Notes under the pieces: generated by a model
Told to the model about the DNA's origin: nothing
The model's input: the letters and a program-made list of their open reading frames with translations, nothing else
The model's database searches: none
Part shown: positions 1-11,384 of the stretch, in pieces
Layout: each line of letters begins with the position of its first letter
Position numbering within the stretch: position 1 is the first letter of the stretch
Made by a program: the position numbers and the translations under genes
Assembly (NCBI GenBank): GCA_944321495.1
Contig: CALULP010000032.1
Location: 1 to 48,980 of the forward strand
Length of the DNA stretch: 48,980 bases
Origin: an uncultured Bacteroides sp.
GTDB taxonomy: Bacteria > Bacteroidota > Bacteroidia > Bacteroidales > Bacteroidaceae
Direction: 5' to 3'

Positions 1-8
1 ATACAAAA

Positions 9-386
9 ATGGCAGATTTGAAAGCTTTTGCAGAACAATTAGTTAACTTGACAGTAAAAGAAGTTAATGAACTTGCTACAATCTTGAAGGAAGAATATGG
101 TATTGAACCTGCTGCTGCAGCTGTTGCTGTTGCTGCTGGCCCCGCAGCCGGTGCTGCTGCCGCTGCTGAAGAAAAAACTTCTTTCGATGTAGTATTGAAG
201 AGTGCCGGTGCAGCTAAGCTTCAGGTTGTTAAGGCTGTGAAAGAAGCTTGCGGCCTTGGCTTGAAAGAGGCTAAGGATTTGGTAGACGGTGCTCCCAGCA
301 CAGTTAAAGAAGGTTTGGCTAAGGACGAAGCAGAATCATTGAAGAAAACATTGGAAGAAGCTGGAGCTGAAGTTGAACTTAAATAA
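9..386 (+). CDS. rplL: 50S ribosomal protein L7/L12
   Basis: This 125-residue protein is the ribosomal stalk protein L7/L12, which recruits translation GTPases to the large subunit. The N-terminal dimerisation helices (about residues 1-33) are followed by the Ala/Gly-rich flexible hinge (about 35-55). The C-terminal domain carries the family signature KxxVIKxVKE-like stretch [20 protein letters not shown] (about 75-94). The length is normal for the family. It begins only 8 bases into the window, so rplJ is expected just upstream. It lies directly before rpoB and rpoC in the usual bacterial order. Confidence 0.97.
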   Translation: MADLKAFAEQLVNLTVKEVNELATILKEEYGIEPAAAAVAVAAGPAAGAAAAAEEKTSFDVVLKSAGAAKLQVVKAVKEACGLGLKEAKDLVDGAPSTVKEGLAKDEAESLKKTLEEAGAEVELK

Positions 387-411
387 CATTTGCCTGTAAA
401 TCAGGTAACTC

Positions 412-451
412 GGTTAGGAACCCTTATCGAAAAAGGGTTCTTAACCTTTTT
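412..451 (+). terminator. Hairpin with T-tract between rplL and rpoB
   Basis: A 14-bp stem (GGTTAGGAACCCTT pairing with AAGGGTTCTTAACC, one mismatch) encloses a 7-base loop and is followed by five Ts. It sits between rplL and rpoB. By analogy with other bacteria it is probably a partial terminator (attenuator) that lowers polymerase-subunit transcription relative to ribosomal protein transcription. That role is inferred. Confidence 0.8.
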
Positions 452-492
452 GTGTATATATTTAAATTTTACTTCTACAAATCCATTATCAG

Positions 493-3400
493 ATGTCTTC
501 AACTACTGTAAATCAAAGAATTAATTTCGCTTCGACTAAAAATCCGTTGCCTTATCCGGATTTTCTGGAAGTACAATTGAAGTCATTCAAAGACTTTTTA
601 CAACTGGACACTCCGCCCGAGAAACGTAAAAACGAGGGATTGTATAAAGTATTTGCTGAAAACTTCCCTATTGCCGATACAAGAAACAACTTTGTCCTTG
701 AATTTCTGGACTATTATATTGATCCGCCGCGCTATAGCATAGATGAGTGTATAGAGCGAGGGCTCACTTATAGTGTACCTTTGAAGGCCAAGTTGAAATT
801 GTATTGTACTGATCCTGACCATGAGGACTTTGATACGGTTATCCAAGATGTGTTCCTGGGACCGATTCCTTATATGACGGATAAAGCTACGTTTGTTATT
901 AATGGGGCAGAACGTGTGGTTGTTTCCCAGTTGCACCGTTCGCCGGGTGTGTTCTTTGGTCAAAGTGTACATGCCAACGGGACGAAATTATATTCTGCAC
1001 GTATCATTCCATTCAAGGGCTCGTGGATTGAGTTTGCTACAGACATTAATAATGTGATGTATGCTTACATCGATCGTAAAAAGAAACTGCCCGTTACTAC
1101 GTTGTTGAGAGCTATTGGTTTTGAAAACGATAGGGACATCCTTGAAATCTTTAATCTGGCAGAAGATGTAAAGGTTACCAAAGCAAACCTCAAGAAGGTG
1201 CTGGGACGTAAACTGGCGGCTCGTGTGTTGAAAACATGGATTGAGGATTTTGTAGATGAAGATACCGGTGAAGTAGTTTCCATTGAACGTAACGAGGTGG
1301 TTATTGACCGCGAGACGATTCTTGAACAGGAACATATTGACATTATTCTTGAGTCGGGCGTACAGAATATTTTGGTTCACAAGGAAGAACCGAACCAGTC
1401 CGACTACTCTATCATATACAACACGCTACAGAAAGACCCGAGTAATTCGGAGAAAGAGGCTGTGCTCTACATTTATCGCCAGTTGCGTAATGCTGACCCG
1501 GCTGATGATGCCAGTGCACGTGAGGTTATCAATAACTTGTTTTTCTCGGAGAAGAGGTATGACTTGGGGGATGTAGGCCGTTATCGTATCAACAAGAAGT
1601 TGAACTTGGCGACTGACATGGATGTGCGCGTGTTGACGAAAGAAGATATTATTGAGATTATCAAATATCTGATTGAGCTGATCAACTCGAAAGCTGATGT
1701 GGACGACATTGACCACTTGAGCAACCGTCGTGTCCGTACGGTAGGCGAACAGTTGTCCAACCAGTTTGCCATCGGCTTGGCACGTATGTCACGAACTATC
1801 CGTGAACGCATGAATGTGCGTGACAATGAGGTGTTTACTCCGATTGACCTGATCAATGCCAAGACCATTTCTTCGGTAATCAATTCATTCTTTGGGACAA
1901 ATGCATTGTCCCAGTTTATGGACCAGACGAACCCGTTGGCAGAAATTACCCATAAGCGTCGTATGTCGGCACTGGGCCCCGGTGGCTTGTCGCGTGAACG
2001 TGCCGGCTTTGAGGTGCGCGACGTGCATTATACCCACTATGGCCGCTTGTGTCCTATTGAAACTCCTGAAGGCCCGAATATCGGTTTGATATCTTCACTT
2101 TGTGTTTATGCCAAGATTAACGATCTGGGCTTTATTGAAACGCCTTACCGCAAAGTGGAAAATGGCAAAGTAGACCTTTCGGACAATGGCTTGGTTTATT
2201 TAAGTGCAGAGGAGGAAGAAGGTAAGATTATTGCACAGGGTAATGCTCCGTTGAATGATGACGGTACTTTTATCCGCGAAAAGGTAAAGGCGCGCGAGGA
2301 TGCTGATTATCCGGTGGTAACTCCTGACGAGGTAGAGCTGATGGACGTATCTCCGCAACAGATTGCTTCCATTGCTGCGTCATTGATTCCCTTCTTGGAG
2401 CATGATGATGCCAACCGTGCCTTGATGGGTTCGAACATGATGCGCCAGGCTGTTCCATTGTTGAGAAGCGAGGCGCCGATTGTGGGTACAGGCATTGAAC
2501 GCCAATTGGCACATGATTCCCGCACGCAGATCGCTGCAGAAGGCGATGGCGTGGTCGACTTTGTGGATGCTACGACTATCCGTATCTTGTACGACCGCAC
2601 GGAAGACGAAGAGTTCGTAAGCTTTGAACCGGCTTTGAAGGAATACCACATCCCGAAGTGGCGTCGTACCAATCAAAATATGACGATTGACCTTCGTCCC
2701 ATTTGTGAAAAAGGCCAACGTGTAACTAAGGGACAGATTCTGACTGAAGGTTACTCTACGGAAAATGGCGAACTGGCATTGGGCAAGAACCTGTTGGTGG
2801 CTTACATGCCGTGGAAAGGTTACAACTACGAGGATGCCATTGTGCTGAATGAGCGTGTAGTCCGTGAGGACATCCTGACTTCTGTGCATGTGGAAGAATT
2901 TTCTTTGGAAGTGCGCGAAACGAAGCGCGGTATGGAAGAGCTGACTTCCGATATCCCCAACGTAAGCGAAGAAGCTACCAAGGATTTGGATGATAACGGT
3001 ATTGTACGCATAGGAGCACGCATTGAGCCGGGCGACATTTTGATTGGCAAGATTACGCCGAAGGGTGAGTCTGACCCCTCACCGGAAGAGAAATTGCTTC
3101 GTGCCATCTTTGGTGACAAGGCGGGTGATGTTAAGGACGCATCGTTGAAGGCATCTCCTTCATTGAAAGGTGTCGTTATCGGCAAACGCTTGTTCTCGCG
3201 CGTTGTAAAAAGCCGCAGTTCAAAACTGGCAGATAAAGCTCTTCTGCCCAAGATTGACGAGGAATTTGAGGAAAAAGTTTCCGCTCTGAAGAAAATCTTA
3301 ATTGAGAAGTTGCTGAAGTTGACGGATGACTTGACCTCGGAAGGCGTAAAAGATTATATGGGCACGGATGTGATAGTCAAGGGCGCACGTTTCCATGCTT

Positions 3401-4305
3401 CCGATTTCAGTGATTTGGACTTTACGGCCATCCAATTGAGCGGTTGGACCAAAGACGAGCATATCAATGGCATGATACGTGCCTTGATCATGAATTATAT
3501 CAAGAAGTTCAAAGAACTGGATGCCGAGTTGAAGCGCAAGAAGTTTGCCATCACCATCGGTGACGAGTTGCCCGCAGGTATCGTGCAGATAGCCAAGGTG
3601 TATATCGCCAAGAAACGTAAAATCGGTGTCGGTGATAAGATGGCAGGACGTCACGGTAATAAGGGTATCGTGTCGCGTGTGGTTCGCCAGGAGGACATGC
3701 CTTTCTTGGCAGACGGTACGCCGGTAGACATTGTGTTGAACCCGTTGGGTGTGCCTTCCCGTATGAATATCGGTCAGATATTTGAAGCTGTCTTGGGTAG
3801 TGCCGGAAAGAAATTGGGCGTGAAGTTTGCCACTCCTATTTTTGACGGTGCTACGCTGGATGATTTGAATGAATGGACCGATAAGGCCGGCCTGCCCCGC
3901 TATGGTAAGACAACCCTGTATGACGGAGGCACGGGTGAAGCATTCGAGCAACAAGCAACGGTAGGTGTTACGTACATGTTGAAATTGGGCCACATGGTTG
4001 AAGACAAGATGCACGCCCGTTCCATTGGCCCGTACTCACTTATTACGCAACAGCCTTTGGGTGGTAAAGCGCAGTTTGGTGGCCAGCGTTTCGGAGAAAT
4101 GGAAGTCTGGGCGCTTGAGGCATTTGGCGCCGCTCACATCCTGCAAGAGATTCTGACTATCAAGTCGGATGACGTTGTCGGACGTTCCAAGGCATATGAA
4201 GCAATCGTGAAGGGGGAACCCATGCCTACTCCGGGTATTCCCGAATCGTTGAATGTATTGCTGCATGAGTTGAGGGGACTGTGCTTGAGCATCAACCTTG
4301 AATAA
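493..4305 (+). CDS. rpoB: DNA-directed RNA polymerase beta subunit
   Basis: The 1270-residue beta subunit forms half of the RNA polymerase active-site cleft. The rifampicin-binding region lies at about residues 467-500 and reads [24 protein letters not shown], so the positions usually changed in resistant strains look wild-type. Conserved blocks [40 protein letters not shown] and the C-terminal [20 protein letters not shown] are all present. The start at ATG 493 gives [12 protein letters not shown], as expected for Bacteroidetes. It is followed 54 bases later by rpoC and is presumably cotranscribed with it. Confidence 0.98.
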   Translation: MSSTTVNQRINFASTKNPLPYPDFLEVQLKSFKDFLQLDTPPEKRKNEGLYKVFAENFPIADTRNNFVLEFLDYYIDPPRYSIDECIERGLTYSVPLKAKLKLYCTDPDHEDFDTVIQDVFLGPIPYMTDKATFVINGAERVVVSQLHRSPGVFFGQSVHANGTKLYSARIIPFKGSWIEFATDINNVMYAYIDRKKKLPVTTLLRAIGFENDRDILEIFNLAEDVKVTKANLKKVLGRKLAARVLKTWIEDFVDEDTGEVVSIERNEVVIDRETILEQEHIDIILESGVQNILVHKEEPNQSDYSIIYNTLQKDPSNSEKEAVLYIYRQLRNADPADDASAREVINNLFFSEKRYDLGDVGRYRINKKLNLATDMDVRVLTKEDIIEIIKYLIELINSKADVDDIDHLSNRRVRTVGEQLSNQFAIGLARMSRTIRERMNVRDNEVFTPIDLINAKTISSVINSFFGTNALSQFMDQTNPLAEITHKRRMSALGPGGLSRERAGFEVRDVHYTHYGRLCPIETPEGPNIGLISSLCVYAKINDLGFIETPYRKVENGKVDLSDNGLVYLSAEEEEGKIIAQGNAPLNDDGTFIREKVKAREDADYPVVTPDEVELMDVSPQQIASIAASLIPFLEHDDANRALMGSNMMRQAVPLLRSEAPIVGTGIERQLAHDSRTQIAAEGDGVVDFVDATTIRILYDRTEDEEFVSFEPALKEYHIPKWRRTNQNMTIDLRPICEKGQRVTKGQILTEGYSTENGELALGKNLLVAYMPWKGYNYEDAIVLNERVVREDILTSVHVEEFSLEVRETKRGMEELTSDIPNVSEEATKDLDDNGIVRIGARIEPGDILIGKITPKGESDPSPEEKLLRAIFGDKAGDVKDASLKASPSLKGVVIGKRLFSRVVKSRSSKLADKALLPKIDEEFEEKVSALKKILIEKLLKLTDDLTSEGVKDYMGTDVIVKGARFHASDFSDLDFTAIQLSGWTKDEHINGMIRALIMNYIKKFKELDAELKRKKFAITIGDELPAGIVQIAKVYIAKKRKIGVGDKMAGRHGNKGIVSRVVRQEDMPFLADGTPVDIVLNPLGVPSRMNIGQIFEAVLGSAGKKLGVKFATPIFDGATLDDLNEWTDKAGLPRYGKTTLYDGGTGEAFEQQATVGVTYMLKLGHMVEDKMHARSIGPYSLITQQPLGGKAQFGGQRFGEMEVWALEAFGAAHILQEILTIKSDDVVGRSKAYEAIVKGEPMPTPGIPESLNVLLHELRGLCLSINLE

Positions 4306-4359
4306 GGATTAAAGTATATAAGAGGACATTTTCAATTTTAATAATATCAAAATATAGGT

Positions 4360-7300
4360 ATGGCTTTTAGAAAGGACAACAAGATAAAGAGTAATTTCTC
4401 GAAAATCTCTATCGGTTTGGCTTCTCCTGAAGAAATCCTTGAGAATTCGAGCGGTGAAGTATTAAAGCCTGAAACCATCAATTATCGTACATATAAGCCT
4501 GAACGTGACGGCTTGTTTTGTGAACGCATATTTGGCCCGGTAAAGGATTACGAATGCCATTGCGGGAAGTACAAGCGCATCCGTTACAAAGGTATCGTGT
4601 GCGACCGTTGCGGTGTGGAAGTAACGGAAAAGAAAGTCCGTCGTGAGCGTATGGGGCACATCCAGTTGGTTGTACCCGTGGCTCATATCTGGTATTTCCG
4701 TTCTTTGCCCAACAAGATAGGGTACTTGCTGGGGTTGCCCACCAAGAAACTCGATGCCATTATTTATTATGAACGTTACGTTGTTATCCAGCCGGGCGTA
4801 TTGTCCGGCGAGGTGGCCGAATATGATTTGCTGGAAGAAAGCGAATATCTGGATTTGTTGGAAAAGCTTCCTAAGGACAATCAGTTCCTGGAAGATTCTG
4901 ACCCCAATAAGTTCATTGCAAAGATGGGTGCGGAGGCTATTTATGACTTGCTGGCCCGTCTTGATTTGGATGCATTGTCTTACGAATTGCGCCATCGTGC
5001 CAATAACGATGCTTCGCAGCAGCGTAAGAATGAGGCATTGAAACGTCTTCAGGTTGTGGAATCGTTCCGCGCTTCCCGTGGGCGTAACAAGCCGGAATGG
5101 ATGATTGTGCGTATCGTTCCGGTTATTCCTCCCGAGTTGCGTCCGTTGGTGCCGTTGGATGGCGGTCGTTTTGCAACTTCCGACCTGAATGATTTGTACC
5201 GCCGTGTCATTATCCGCAACAACCGGTTGAAACGTTTGATTGAAATCAAGGCTCCGGAGGTGATTCTGCGTAATGAGAAACGTATGTTGCAGGAGGCTGT
5301 GGACTCCCTGTTTGATAATTCCCGTAAATCAAGTGCCGTGAAGACGGATTCCAACCGGCCGTTGAAATCCCTTTCCGATAGCTTGAAAGGTAAGCAGGGA
5401 CGCTTCCGCCAGAACTTGCTGGGTAAGCGTGTCGACTATTCTGCACGTTCGGTAATTGTCGTAGGCCCTGAGCTGAAAATGGGCGAGTGTGGTATTCCTA
5501 AGCTGATGGCGGCCGAGCTTTATAAGCCGTTTATCATCCGCAAGCTCATCGAACGCGGCATTGTGAAGACTGTTAAGAGTGCCAAGAAAATCGTAGACCG
5601 CAAGGAACCTGTCATTTGGGATATTCTGGAGCACGTCATGAAAGGACATCCCGTGCTGCTGAACCGCGCCCCGACACTTCACCGTTTGGGTATACAGGCA
5701 TTCCAGCCTAAGATGATTGAAGGAAAAGCCATTCAGTTGCACCCGTTGGCATGTACGGCATTCAACGCCGACTTTGACGGTGACCAGATGGCTGTGCACT
5801 TGCCATTGAGCAACGAGGCTGTTCTGGAGGCCCAGATGTTGATGTTGCAGTCTCACAACATTTTGAATCCGGCCAACGGCGCTCCTATTACAGTGCCTGC
5901 ACAAGATATGGTGCTCGGTTTGTATTACATCACCAAGTTGCGTAAGGGCGCCAAGGGTGAGGGGCTGACTTTCTACGGCCCGGAAGAGGCGTTGATTGCT
6001 TACAACGAAGGCAAGTGCGATATCCATGCTCCGGTCAGTGTGATTGTGAACGATGTGGATGAGAACGGAAACATCGTCAAGAAGATGATGCATGATACTT
6101 CTGTGGGACGTGTCATAGTCAATGAACTGGTACCTGACGAAGCCGGATATATCAATACCATCATTTCCAAGAAATCTCTCCGCGACATCATCAGCCATGT
6201 CATCAAGGTCTGCGGTGTGTCGAAAGCTGCCGATTTCTTGGATGGCATCAAGAACCTGGGTTACTATATGGCCTTTAAGGGAGGTCTGTCATTCAACTTG
6301 GGTGATATCATTATCCCGCAGGAGAAAGAAGCCCTTGTACAGAAAGGCTACGATGAGGTAGAGCAGGTCATCAATAACTATAATATGGGTTTCATCACGA
6401 ACAACGAACGTTACAACCAGGTCATCGATATCTGGACGCATGTTAACTCTGAGTTGTCCAACATCTTGATGAAGACCATCTCTGAAGATGACCAAGGATT
6501 CAACTCCGTGTATATGATGCTTGACTCCGGTGCCCGTGGTTCTAAGGAGCAGATCCGTCAGTTGTCCGGTATGCGTGGTTTGATGGCGAAGCCGCAGAAA
6601 GCCGGTGCCGAAGGTGGCCAGATTATTGAGAACCCGATTCTTTCGAACTTTAAAGAAGGCTTGTCCGTGTTGGAGTACTTTATCTCTACCCACGGTGCCC
6701 GTAAGGGTTTGGCCGATACCGCTTTGAAGACGGCTGATGCCGGTTACCTGACCCGTCGTCTGGTCGATGTGTCGCATGACGTGATTATCAACGAAGAAGA
6801 TTGCGGCACGTTGCGCGGACTTGTTTGTACGGCCTTGAAGAATAATGATGAAGTCATAGCTACGTTATATGAGCGGATTTTGGGTCGTGTGTCTGTACAC
6901 GATATTGTGCATCCTACTACGGGTGAACTGATAGTAGCCGGTGGTGAGGAAATCACGGAAGAAATTGCCCAAAAGATTGAAGATTCCCCGATTGAAAGCG
7001 TCGAAATCCGTTCTGTGCTCACTTGCGAGTCCAAGAAAGGCGTATGTGCCAAGTGCTATGGACGTAACTTGGCTACGAGCCGTATGGTTCAGAAAGGCGA
7101 AGCAGTGGGCGTTATCGCCGCACAGTCTATTGGCGAACCGGGTACGCAGCTTACCCTTCGTACGTTCCACGCCGGTGGTACGGCTGCCAATATCGCAGCC
7201 AACGCCAGCATTGTGGCAAAGAATGATGCCCGTCTGGAATTTGAAGAACTTCGTACGGTGGATGTCACTGATGAAGCAGGCGAACCTGCCAAAATGGTTG

Positions 7301-8658
7301 TAGGCCGTCTGGCTGAGTTGCGCTTCGTGGATGTCAATACCGATATTGTCCTTTCTACGCACAACGTTCCTTACGGTTCTACCTTGTATGCATCCGAAGG
7401 TGAAGTGGTCGAGAAAGGCAAATTGATAGCCCGTTGGGACCCGTTCAATGCTGTCATCATTACGGAAGCAGCCGGTAAGATTGAATTTGAAGATGTGATT
7501 GAGAACGTGACTTATAAGGTTGAATCCGATGAATCGACCGGTTTGCGCGAAATCATCATTATCGAATCCAAAGATAAGACGAAGGTGCCTACCGCACACA
7601 TCATGACTGAAGACGGCGAACTGATTCGTACCTACAACTTGCCGGTAGGCGGCCACGTGGTGGTAGAAGACGGCCAGAAAGTGAAAGCCGGCGAGGTTAT
7701 CGTGAAGATTCCGCGTGCCGTAGGTAAGGCGGGCGATATCACGGGCGGTCTGCCGCGTGTGACCGAGTTGTTCGAGGCACGCAATCCGTCCAATCCTGCC
7801 GTGGTTTCTGAAATCGATGGTGAAATCACCATGGGCAAAGTGAAACGCGGTAACCGTGAAATCGTGGTTACGTCCAAAACCGGTGAGATGAAGAAATACC
7901 TGGTACCCCTGTCGAAGCAGATTCTGGTACAGGAGAACGATTACGTACGTGCCGGTACGCCTTTGTCCGACGGCGCCATTACGCCTGCCGATATATTGGC
8001 AATCAAAGGCCCTACGGCTGTACAGGAATATATCGTGAACGAGGTGCAAGACGTTTACCGCCTGCAAGGTGTGAAGATCAACGACAAGCACTTCGAGATT
8101 ATCGTCCGCCAGATGATGCGCAAGGTCGAAATCGACGAGCCGGGCGATACCCGCTTCCTGGAACAGCAGGTCGTAGACAAAGTGGAATTCATGGAGGAAA
8201 ACGACCGCATCTGGGGCAAGAAAGTCGTTGTAGATGCCGGCGACTCGCAGACCCTGCAACCGGGACAGATTGTCACTGCCCGCAAGTTGCGTGACGAGAA
8301 CTCCATGCTGAAGCGCCGCGACCTGAAACCCGTTGAAGTGCGCGATGCCGTTCCGGCTACTTCCCGCCAGATTCTTCAAGGTATCACGCGTGCCGCCTTG
8401 CAGACTTCGAGCTTCATGTCCGCTGCATCTTTCCAGGAAACGACGAAAGTGCTCAACGAGGCCGCCATCAACGGCAAGGTCGACAAGCTGGAAGGCATGA
8501 AAGAGAACGTTATCTGCGGTCATTTGATTCCTGCCGGTACAGGCCAGCGCGAGTTTGACAAGATTATCGTAGGCTCTAAAGAAGAATACGACCGTATGCT
8601 TGCCAACAAGAAAACGGTGCTTGACTATGCCGTGGATGAGAAAGTAGACGAAGAGTAA
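4360..8658 (+). CDS. rpoC: DNA-directed RNA polymerase beta' subunit
   Basis: The 1432-residue beta' subunit carries the catalytic magnesium. The N-terminal zinc site is visible at about residues 66-85 (CHCG, CDRCG). The universally conserved [12 protein letters not shown], whose aspartates bind catalytic Mg2+, falls at about residue 469. A second zinc cluster ([13 protein letters not shown]) is at about 888-900. The trigger-loop/bridge-helix region ([20 protein letters not shown]) and C-terminal conserved blocks are intact. It is the last gene of the operon and is followed by a strong terminator. Confidence 0.98.
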   Translation: MAFRKDNKIKSNFSKISIGLASPEEILENSSGEVLKPETINYRTYKPERDGLFCERIFGPVKDYECHCGKYKRIRYKGIVCDRCGVEVTEKKVRRERMGHIQLVVPVAHIWYFRSLPNKIGYLLGLPTKKLDAIIYYERYVVIQPGVLSGEVAEYDLLEESEYLDLLEKLPKDNQFLEDSDPNKFIAKMGAEAIYDLLARLDLDALSYELRHRANNDASQQRKNEALKRLQVVESFRASRGRNKPEWMIVRIVPVIPPELRPLVPLDGGRFATSDLNDLYRRVIIRNNRLKRLIEIKAPEVILRNEKRMLQEAVDSLFDNSRKSSAVKTDSNRPLKSLSDSLKGKQGRFRQNLLGKRVDYSARSVIVVGPELKMGECGIPKLMAAELYKPFIIRKLIERGIVKTVKSAKKIVDRKEPVIWDILEHVMKGHPVLLNRAPTLHRLGIQAFQPKMIEGKAIQLHPLACTAFNADFDGDQMAVHLPLSNEAVLEAQMLMLQSHNILNPANGAPITVPAQDMVLGLYYITKLRKGAKGEGLTFYGPEEALIAYNEGKCDIHAPVSVIVNDVDENGNIVKKMMHDTSVGRVIVNELVPDEAGYINTIISKKSLRDIISHVIKVCGVSKAADFLDGIKNLGYYMAFKGGLSFNLGDIIIPQEKEALVQKGYDEVEQVINNYNMGFITNNERYNQVIDIWTHVNSELSNILMKTISEDDQGFNSVYMMLDSGARGSKEQIRQLSGMRGLMAKPQKAGAEGGQIIENPILSNFKEGLSVLEYFISTHGARKGLADTALKTADAGYLTRRLVDVSHDVIINEEDCGTLRGLVCTALKNNDEVIATLYERILGRVSVHDIVHPTTGELIVAGGEEITEEIAQKIEDSPIESVEIRSVLTCESKKGVCAKCYGRNLATSRMVQKGEAVGVIAAQSIGEPGTQLTLRTFHAGGTAANIAANASIVAKNDARLEFEELRTVDVTDEAGEPAKMVVGRLAELRFVDVNTDIVLSTHNVPYGSTLYASEGEVVEKGKLIARWDPFNAVIITEAAGKIEFEDVIENVTYKVESDESTGLREIIIIESKDKTKVPTAHIMTEDGELIRTYNLPVGGHVVVEDGQKVKAGEVIVKIPRAVGKAGDITGGLPRVTELFEARNPSNPAVVSEIDGEITMGKVKRGNREIVVTSKTGEMKKYLVPLSKQILVQENDYVRAGTPLSDGAITPADILAIKGPTAVQEYIVNEVQDVYRLQGVKINDKHFEIIVRQMMRKVEIDEPGDTRFLEQQVVDKVEFMEENDRIWGKKVVVDAGDSQTLQPGQIVTARKLRDENSMLKRRDLKPVEVRDAVPATSRQILQGITRAALQTSSFMSAASFQETTKVLNEAAINGKVDKLEGMKENVICGHLIPAGTGQREFDKIIVGSKEEYDRMLANKKTVLDYAVDEKVDEE

Positions 8659-8682
8659 TCGCGTTACTTTGATTATAAACTG

Positions 8683-8721
8683 AAAAGGGCACGACATCTT
8701 GATGATGTCGCGCCCTTTTTG
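8683..8721 (+). terminator. Intrinsic terminator of the rpl-rpo operon
   Basis: A 16-bp stem (AAAAGGGCACGACATC with GATGTCGCGCCCTTTT, one mismatch) with a 5-base loop is followed by a T-rich run. It lies 24 bases after the rpoC stop codon. Confidence 0.92.
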
Positions 8722-8832
8722 TTTTTTGCCTTGTCGGGTGTGGGCAGGCATGCTTGTAGGTGCCAGGTGGATGGGTGCGGGGGTAATCCTGTCTTCCTGT
8801 GGCACGAAGTATGCTTGAGAACGGTCGGAAAA

Positions 8833-8898
8833 CAAGTTAATCAGGCAGAAGAATCAAGTTGATTTCATCAAGGTTTCAACTTGATTGCAACGGGAAAA
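8833..8898 (+). repeat. Three units of a 22-bp-period CAAGTT repeat
   Basis: CAAGTT/CAACTT hexamers start at 8833, 8855 and 8877, exactly 22 bp apart. The last two units also form a perfect 11-bp inverted repeat (AATCAAGTTGA at 8852-8862 with its complement at 8876-8886). A second array with the same period occurs at 33738-33828. It occupies most of the convergent space between the rpoC terminator and the terminator of the minus-strand susC operon; no gene is visible here. The function is unknown. Confidence 0.7.
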
Positions 8899-8902
8899 TA
8901 AA

Positions 8903-8940
8903 AAGAGAGCTGCACGGAAGCGGATTCCGGCAGCTCTCTT
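8903..8940 (-). terminator. Terminator of the first susCD-lipoprotein operon
   Basis: AAGAGAGCTGC (8903-8913) pairs with GCAGCTCTCTT (8930-8940). Inside it, CGGAA pairs with TTCCG, with one bulged base and a 5-base loop. On the minus strand the stem is followed by TTTTTATTTT. It lies just after the stop codon of the minus-strand lipoprotein gene. Confidence 0.88.
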
Positions 8941-8961
8941 CACAGATAAGTTATGCTAAGC

Positions 8962-9834
8962 TTATTGCTTGATCATTTGTACGGGAACTATTTCACCACC
9001 TTCACCCGGATAGGCTACGTAAGCATTCAGCCATCCTCCTGCCGGTGCAAGAAGCCCTACACCTGTCATCGACTGGATAGGATAGATGGTAATCGTTTGG
9101 GTCTCGCCGTCAAAGTAGCCTGCAATTTCCTGAGTGTTGTAAGCTACGCCTTCTGCTTGCACAATTGCATAGCAGAACGTCAGGTCGTAACCGGAATAAT
9201 CGCCTGCATAGTTGTCGCCTTGGAAGTACAGTTCATAGTCGCCTTCTTTTTCGGCGGCTACCATGGTCACAGGTACGGTAGCTCCATAGCCAAGGTTCAG
9301 TTCCAATTGGTCGGCTACGGTTTCAGACAACAGCAATTGGCAAGGCATGCTGCTAATTGAGCCGGTGAAAGCATCCATACCGGTAATGTTGAACGTACCT
9401 TCGTAGGGAGCCGATTCTTTCAACTTGACGTTGCAGGTCGCGTTGGTACCCAATGTGGCACCTTGTACGTCCACAATTTCAAACGCCAGCACACGGCCGT
9501 TTTCCACTTCTTCGTTGGCTACGGAAAGGCGGGTTTCCACTACCACCTGCTCTGTTCCGGCGGGAATCAGCAAGTCGCGCGAGGTGATGATGACATTTAC
9601 GTCATCTTTCAAGCCGTGGGCTTCTGTGTATTCCACGCGTACTTTGATTAAACCATCATGCTCGCCTGTCACCACAATAGGGAGGTCGAGGGAAGTAGCC
9701 GCTTCAGATACGGTAAGAGAAGCAGACTGGAATTGAACGGTGGCTTCCCCACCGTTCAGGTTCTCATCGTCGTCGCAAGCCGTGAATGCCAGCGGCAGAC
9801 AGAGGAACGCTAATAATTTGATATATTTTCTCAT
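8962..9834 (-). CDS. Surface lipoprotein of first susCD operon, Calx-beta-like fold
   Basis: This 290-residue protein starts with a type II signal peptide and lipobox (LAFTAC, Cys20) followed by an acidic DDDEN stretch. Such acidic residues match the lipoprotein export signal that places Bacteroidetes lipoproteins on the cell surface. Residues about 30-140 are rich in beta-strand patterns (VQFQSASLTVSEAATSLDLP, then LLIPAGTEQVVVETRLSV) and resemble Calx-beta or DUF4843-like domains of SusE-position proteins. It is the third gene of a susC-susD-lipoprotein operon (21-base gap after susD), so a glycan- or ligand-binding accessory role is likely. The ligand is not apparent. The third operon carries a related-looking lipoprotein at 27628-28467; the second operon has none. 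Confidence 0.75.
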   Translation of the reverse strand: MRKYIKLLAFLCLPLAFTACDDDENLNGGEATVQFQSASLTVSEAATSLDLPIVVTGEHDGLIKVRVEYTEAHGLKDDVNVIITSRDLLIPAGTEQVVVETRLSVANEEVENGRVLAFEIVDVQGATLGTNATCNVKLKESAPYEGTFNITGMDAFTGSISSMPCQLLLSETVADQLELNLGYGATVPVTMVAAEKEGDYELYFQGDNYAGDYSGYDLTFCYAIVQAEGVAYNTQEIAGYFDGETQTITIYPIQSMTGVGLLAPAGGWLNAYVAYPGEGGEIVPVQMIKQ

Positions 9835-9855
9835 GTTGTCAATTCCTTATATTGA

Positions 9856-11364
9856 TTAATAACCGGGGTTCTGTTGTTTTTTGATTTGCGGGTTGGCGTC
9901 AATCTCACTTTTCGGAATAGGCCACAGCCACTGTGGGTCGTCGGCAGGTACTTGCAAGTTCAGTCCCTGCACGTAGGACAATTCGTCTGCTTGTGCGGCC
10001 ATGCGGGTAAAGCCTTCGCCATAGCGTTTCAGGTCAAGCCAACGGAAGCCTTCGTAGCACAGTTCTTTCAGGCGCTCGTCACGGATAAGGTCGCGCAGCA
10101 CAGTGCCGCTCACCGGCAGGTTCTGTACCGCAGCGTCGCGTGCCGACATCAGTTGGTAGAGCACGTCGTAAGCCTTGCCTTCATTGTCGGCTCCACCCTG
10201 CATGTAGTAAGCTTCGGCGGCTACCAAGTACATCTCCGCGATGCGGAAGATTTTTACCTTGTTGCGCATTTCATTTACGGAACCGCTGTTCAGTTCGGGG
10301 TTGCCCGGATACTTGTTGATGCTGGTAAGGTCTTTATAGGTCGTGCCCGAAATGTTGACAGGCACGCTGGTAAAGTAGGTATTAAAGCGGATGTCCGTCT
10401 GGTTGTACATCGTCAGGATGTCGTAAGCTGGCAACAGGCTCTGGCTCTCGTACACTTCATCGAGGAAATAGCTGCCCATAGCACCGGTACTTTCCTGCGA
10501 GTCGGCATACAATTGGCAAATCAGTTCGCTTCCGGTATCGTTTTTCCACATGTTGACAAACTGCGCAGCATTGGAGATGAGCGGGTAGCGTTGTGAGTTG
10601 ATGAGCGACATGGCATTGGTGGCAGCCGTCTGGTAATTCCCCATCAAGAGGGCTACGCGGGCTTCGAAAGCTGTCAGCGCATCTACCGTCAAGTATTCGG
10701 ATTCCTGTACACCTGCTTCCGTCAGGTTAGCCTTGGCGCTGGCAATGTCATCCGTGATGCGCAGGTAAGTGTTGGCCAGCGAACTGCGTCCCGGGTAGGT
10801 GGAGTTGTCTCCCGAGGGGGAATATTCCGTTACCAAGGGAACGCCCCATTCATTGTCTGCCGTAGTGGCGTCATAGATGTTGCAGAACTTAGTGGCCAAG
10901 TCGAAATAGCACATGGCGCGCACCAGGTAGGCCTCGCCTAAGATGTTACGGGCTTCCGTCATGTCTGCTTCGCTCAATGAGCCCGCAGCTTCCAAACGGG
11001 GAATGCCGCCTATCAACAGGTTGCACTGGGCAATGGTTACGTAGTTGTTGGACCATACGGTACTTACCGAGCCTTCGCTTGTTTCTATAGCCCATAGATA
11101 TTGCGGGGTATAAAATCCACCGTGGCTGGCAGTGGGCACGATGCAGTCGGCCTGCATCTCGGTAGCTAAGAAGTTATCCTGCGAGTACGACAGGATGCGC
11201 AGGTCGCGGTACATGCCGGCGCGCAGGTTCTGGCAGTCGCTCAGGTTGGTCACGGCGTTTTCCACCGGTATGCCGTCGTACGGATATTTATCCATGTCGC
11301 ACGAAGCCAGCACAAACGCGCAGGTGGTGGCCAAAAGGTATGAGGTTATCTTTTTTGTCTTCAT
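9856..11364 (-). CDS. RagB/SusD-family outer-membrane lipoprotein (operon 1)
   Basis: This 502-residue SusD homologue would cap the SusC channel and bind the imported nutrient at the cell surface. A lipobox (FVLASC, Cys22) is followed by DMDKYPYDG, typical of SusD proteins. N-terminal TPR-like helices (YLVRAMCYFDLATKFC, FEARVALLMGNYQTAA) precede the C-terminal RagB block. That block contains FRIAEMYLVAAEAYY, RDERLKELCYEGFRWLDLKRYG and the terminal LWPIPKSEIDANP...NPGY ending. It follows susC by 20 bases on the minus strand, so the two are cotranscribed. The substrate cannot be deduced because no glycoside hydrolase or regulator gene is adjacent. Confidence 0.93.
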   Translation of the reverse strand: MKTKKITSYLLATTCAFVLASCDMDKYPYDGIPVENAVTNLSDCQNLRAGMYRDLRILSYSQDNFLATEMQADCIVPTASHGGFYTPQYLWAIETSEGSVSTVWSNNYVTIAQCNLLIGGIPRLEAAGSLSEADMTEARNILGEAYLVRAMCYFDLATKFCNIYDATTADNEWGVPLVTEYSPSGDNSTYPGRSSLANTYLRITDDIASAKANLTEAGVQESEYLTVDALTAFEARVALLMGNYQTAATNAMSLINSQRYPLISNAAQFVNMWKNDTGSELICQLYADSQESTGAMGSYFLDEVYESQSLLPAYDILTMYNQTDIRFNTYFTSVPVNISGTTYKDLTSINKYPGNPELNSGSVNEMRNKVKIFRIAEMYLVAAEAYYMQGGADNEGKAYDVLYQLMSARDAAVQNLPVSGTVLRDLIRDERLKELCYEGFRWLDLKRYGEGFTRMAAQADELSYVQGLNLQVPADDPQWLWPIPKSEIDANPQIKKQQNPGY

Positions 11365-11384
11365 GTTTTCTGTTTCCTTTCTGT

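Noticed and set aside
1885..1995. Possible rifampicin-resistance changes in rpoB.
   Set aside because: The usual mutation positions (in SQFMDQ, THKRR and SALGPGG) have the sensitive-type residues.
6865..8835. Large minus-strand open frame of 656 codons.
   Set aside because: It lies antisense to rpoC and reflects rpoC codon bias; no protein family features are visible.
8833..8898. CRISPR-like array.
   Set aside because: The conserved part is only six to nine bases, the period is 22 bp with no unique spacer-length gaps, and no cas genes are nearby.
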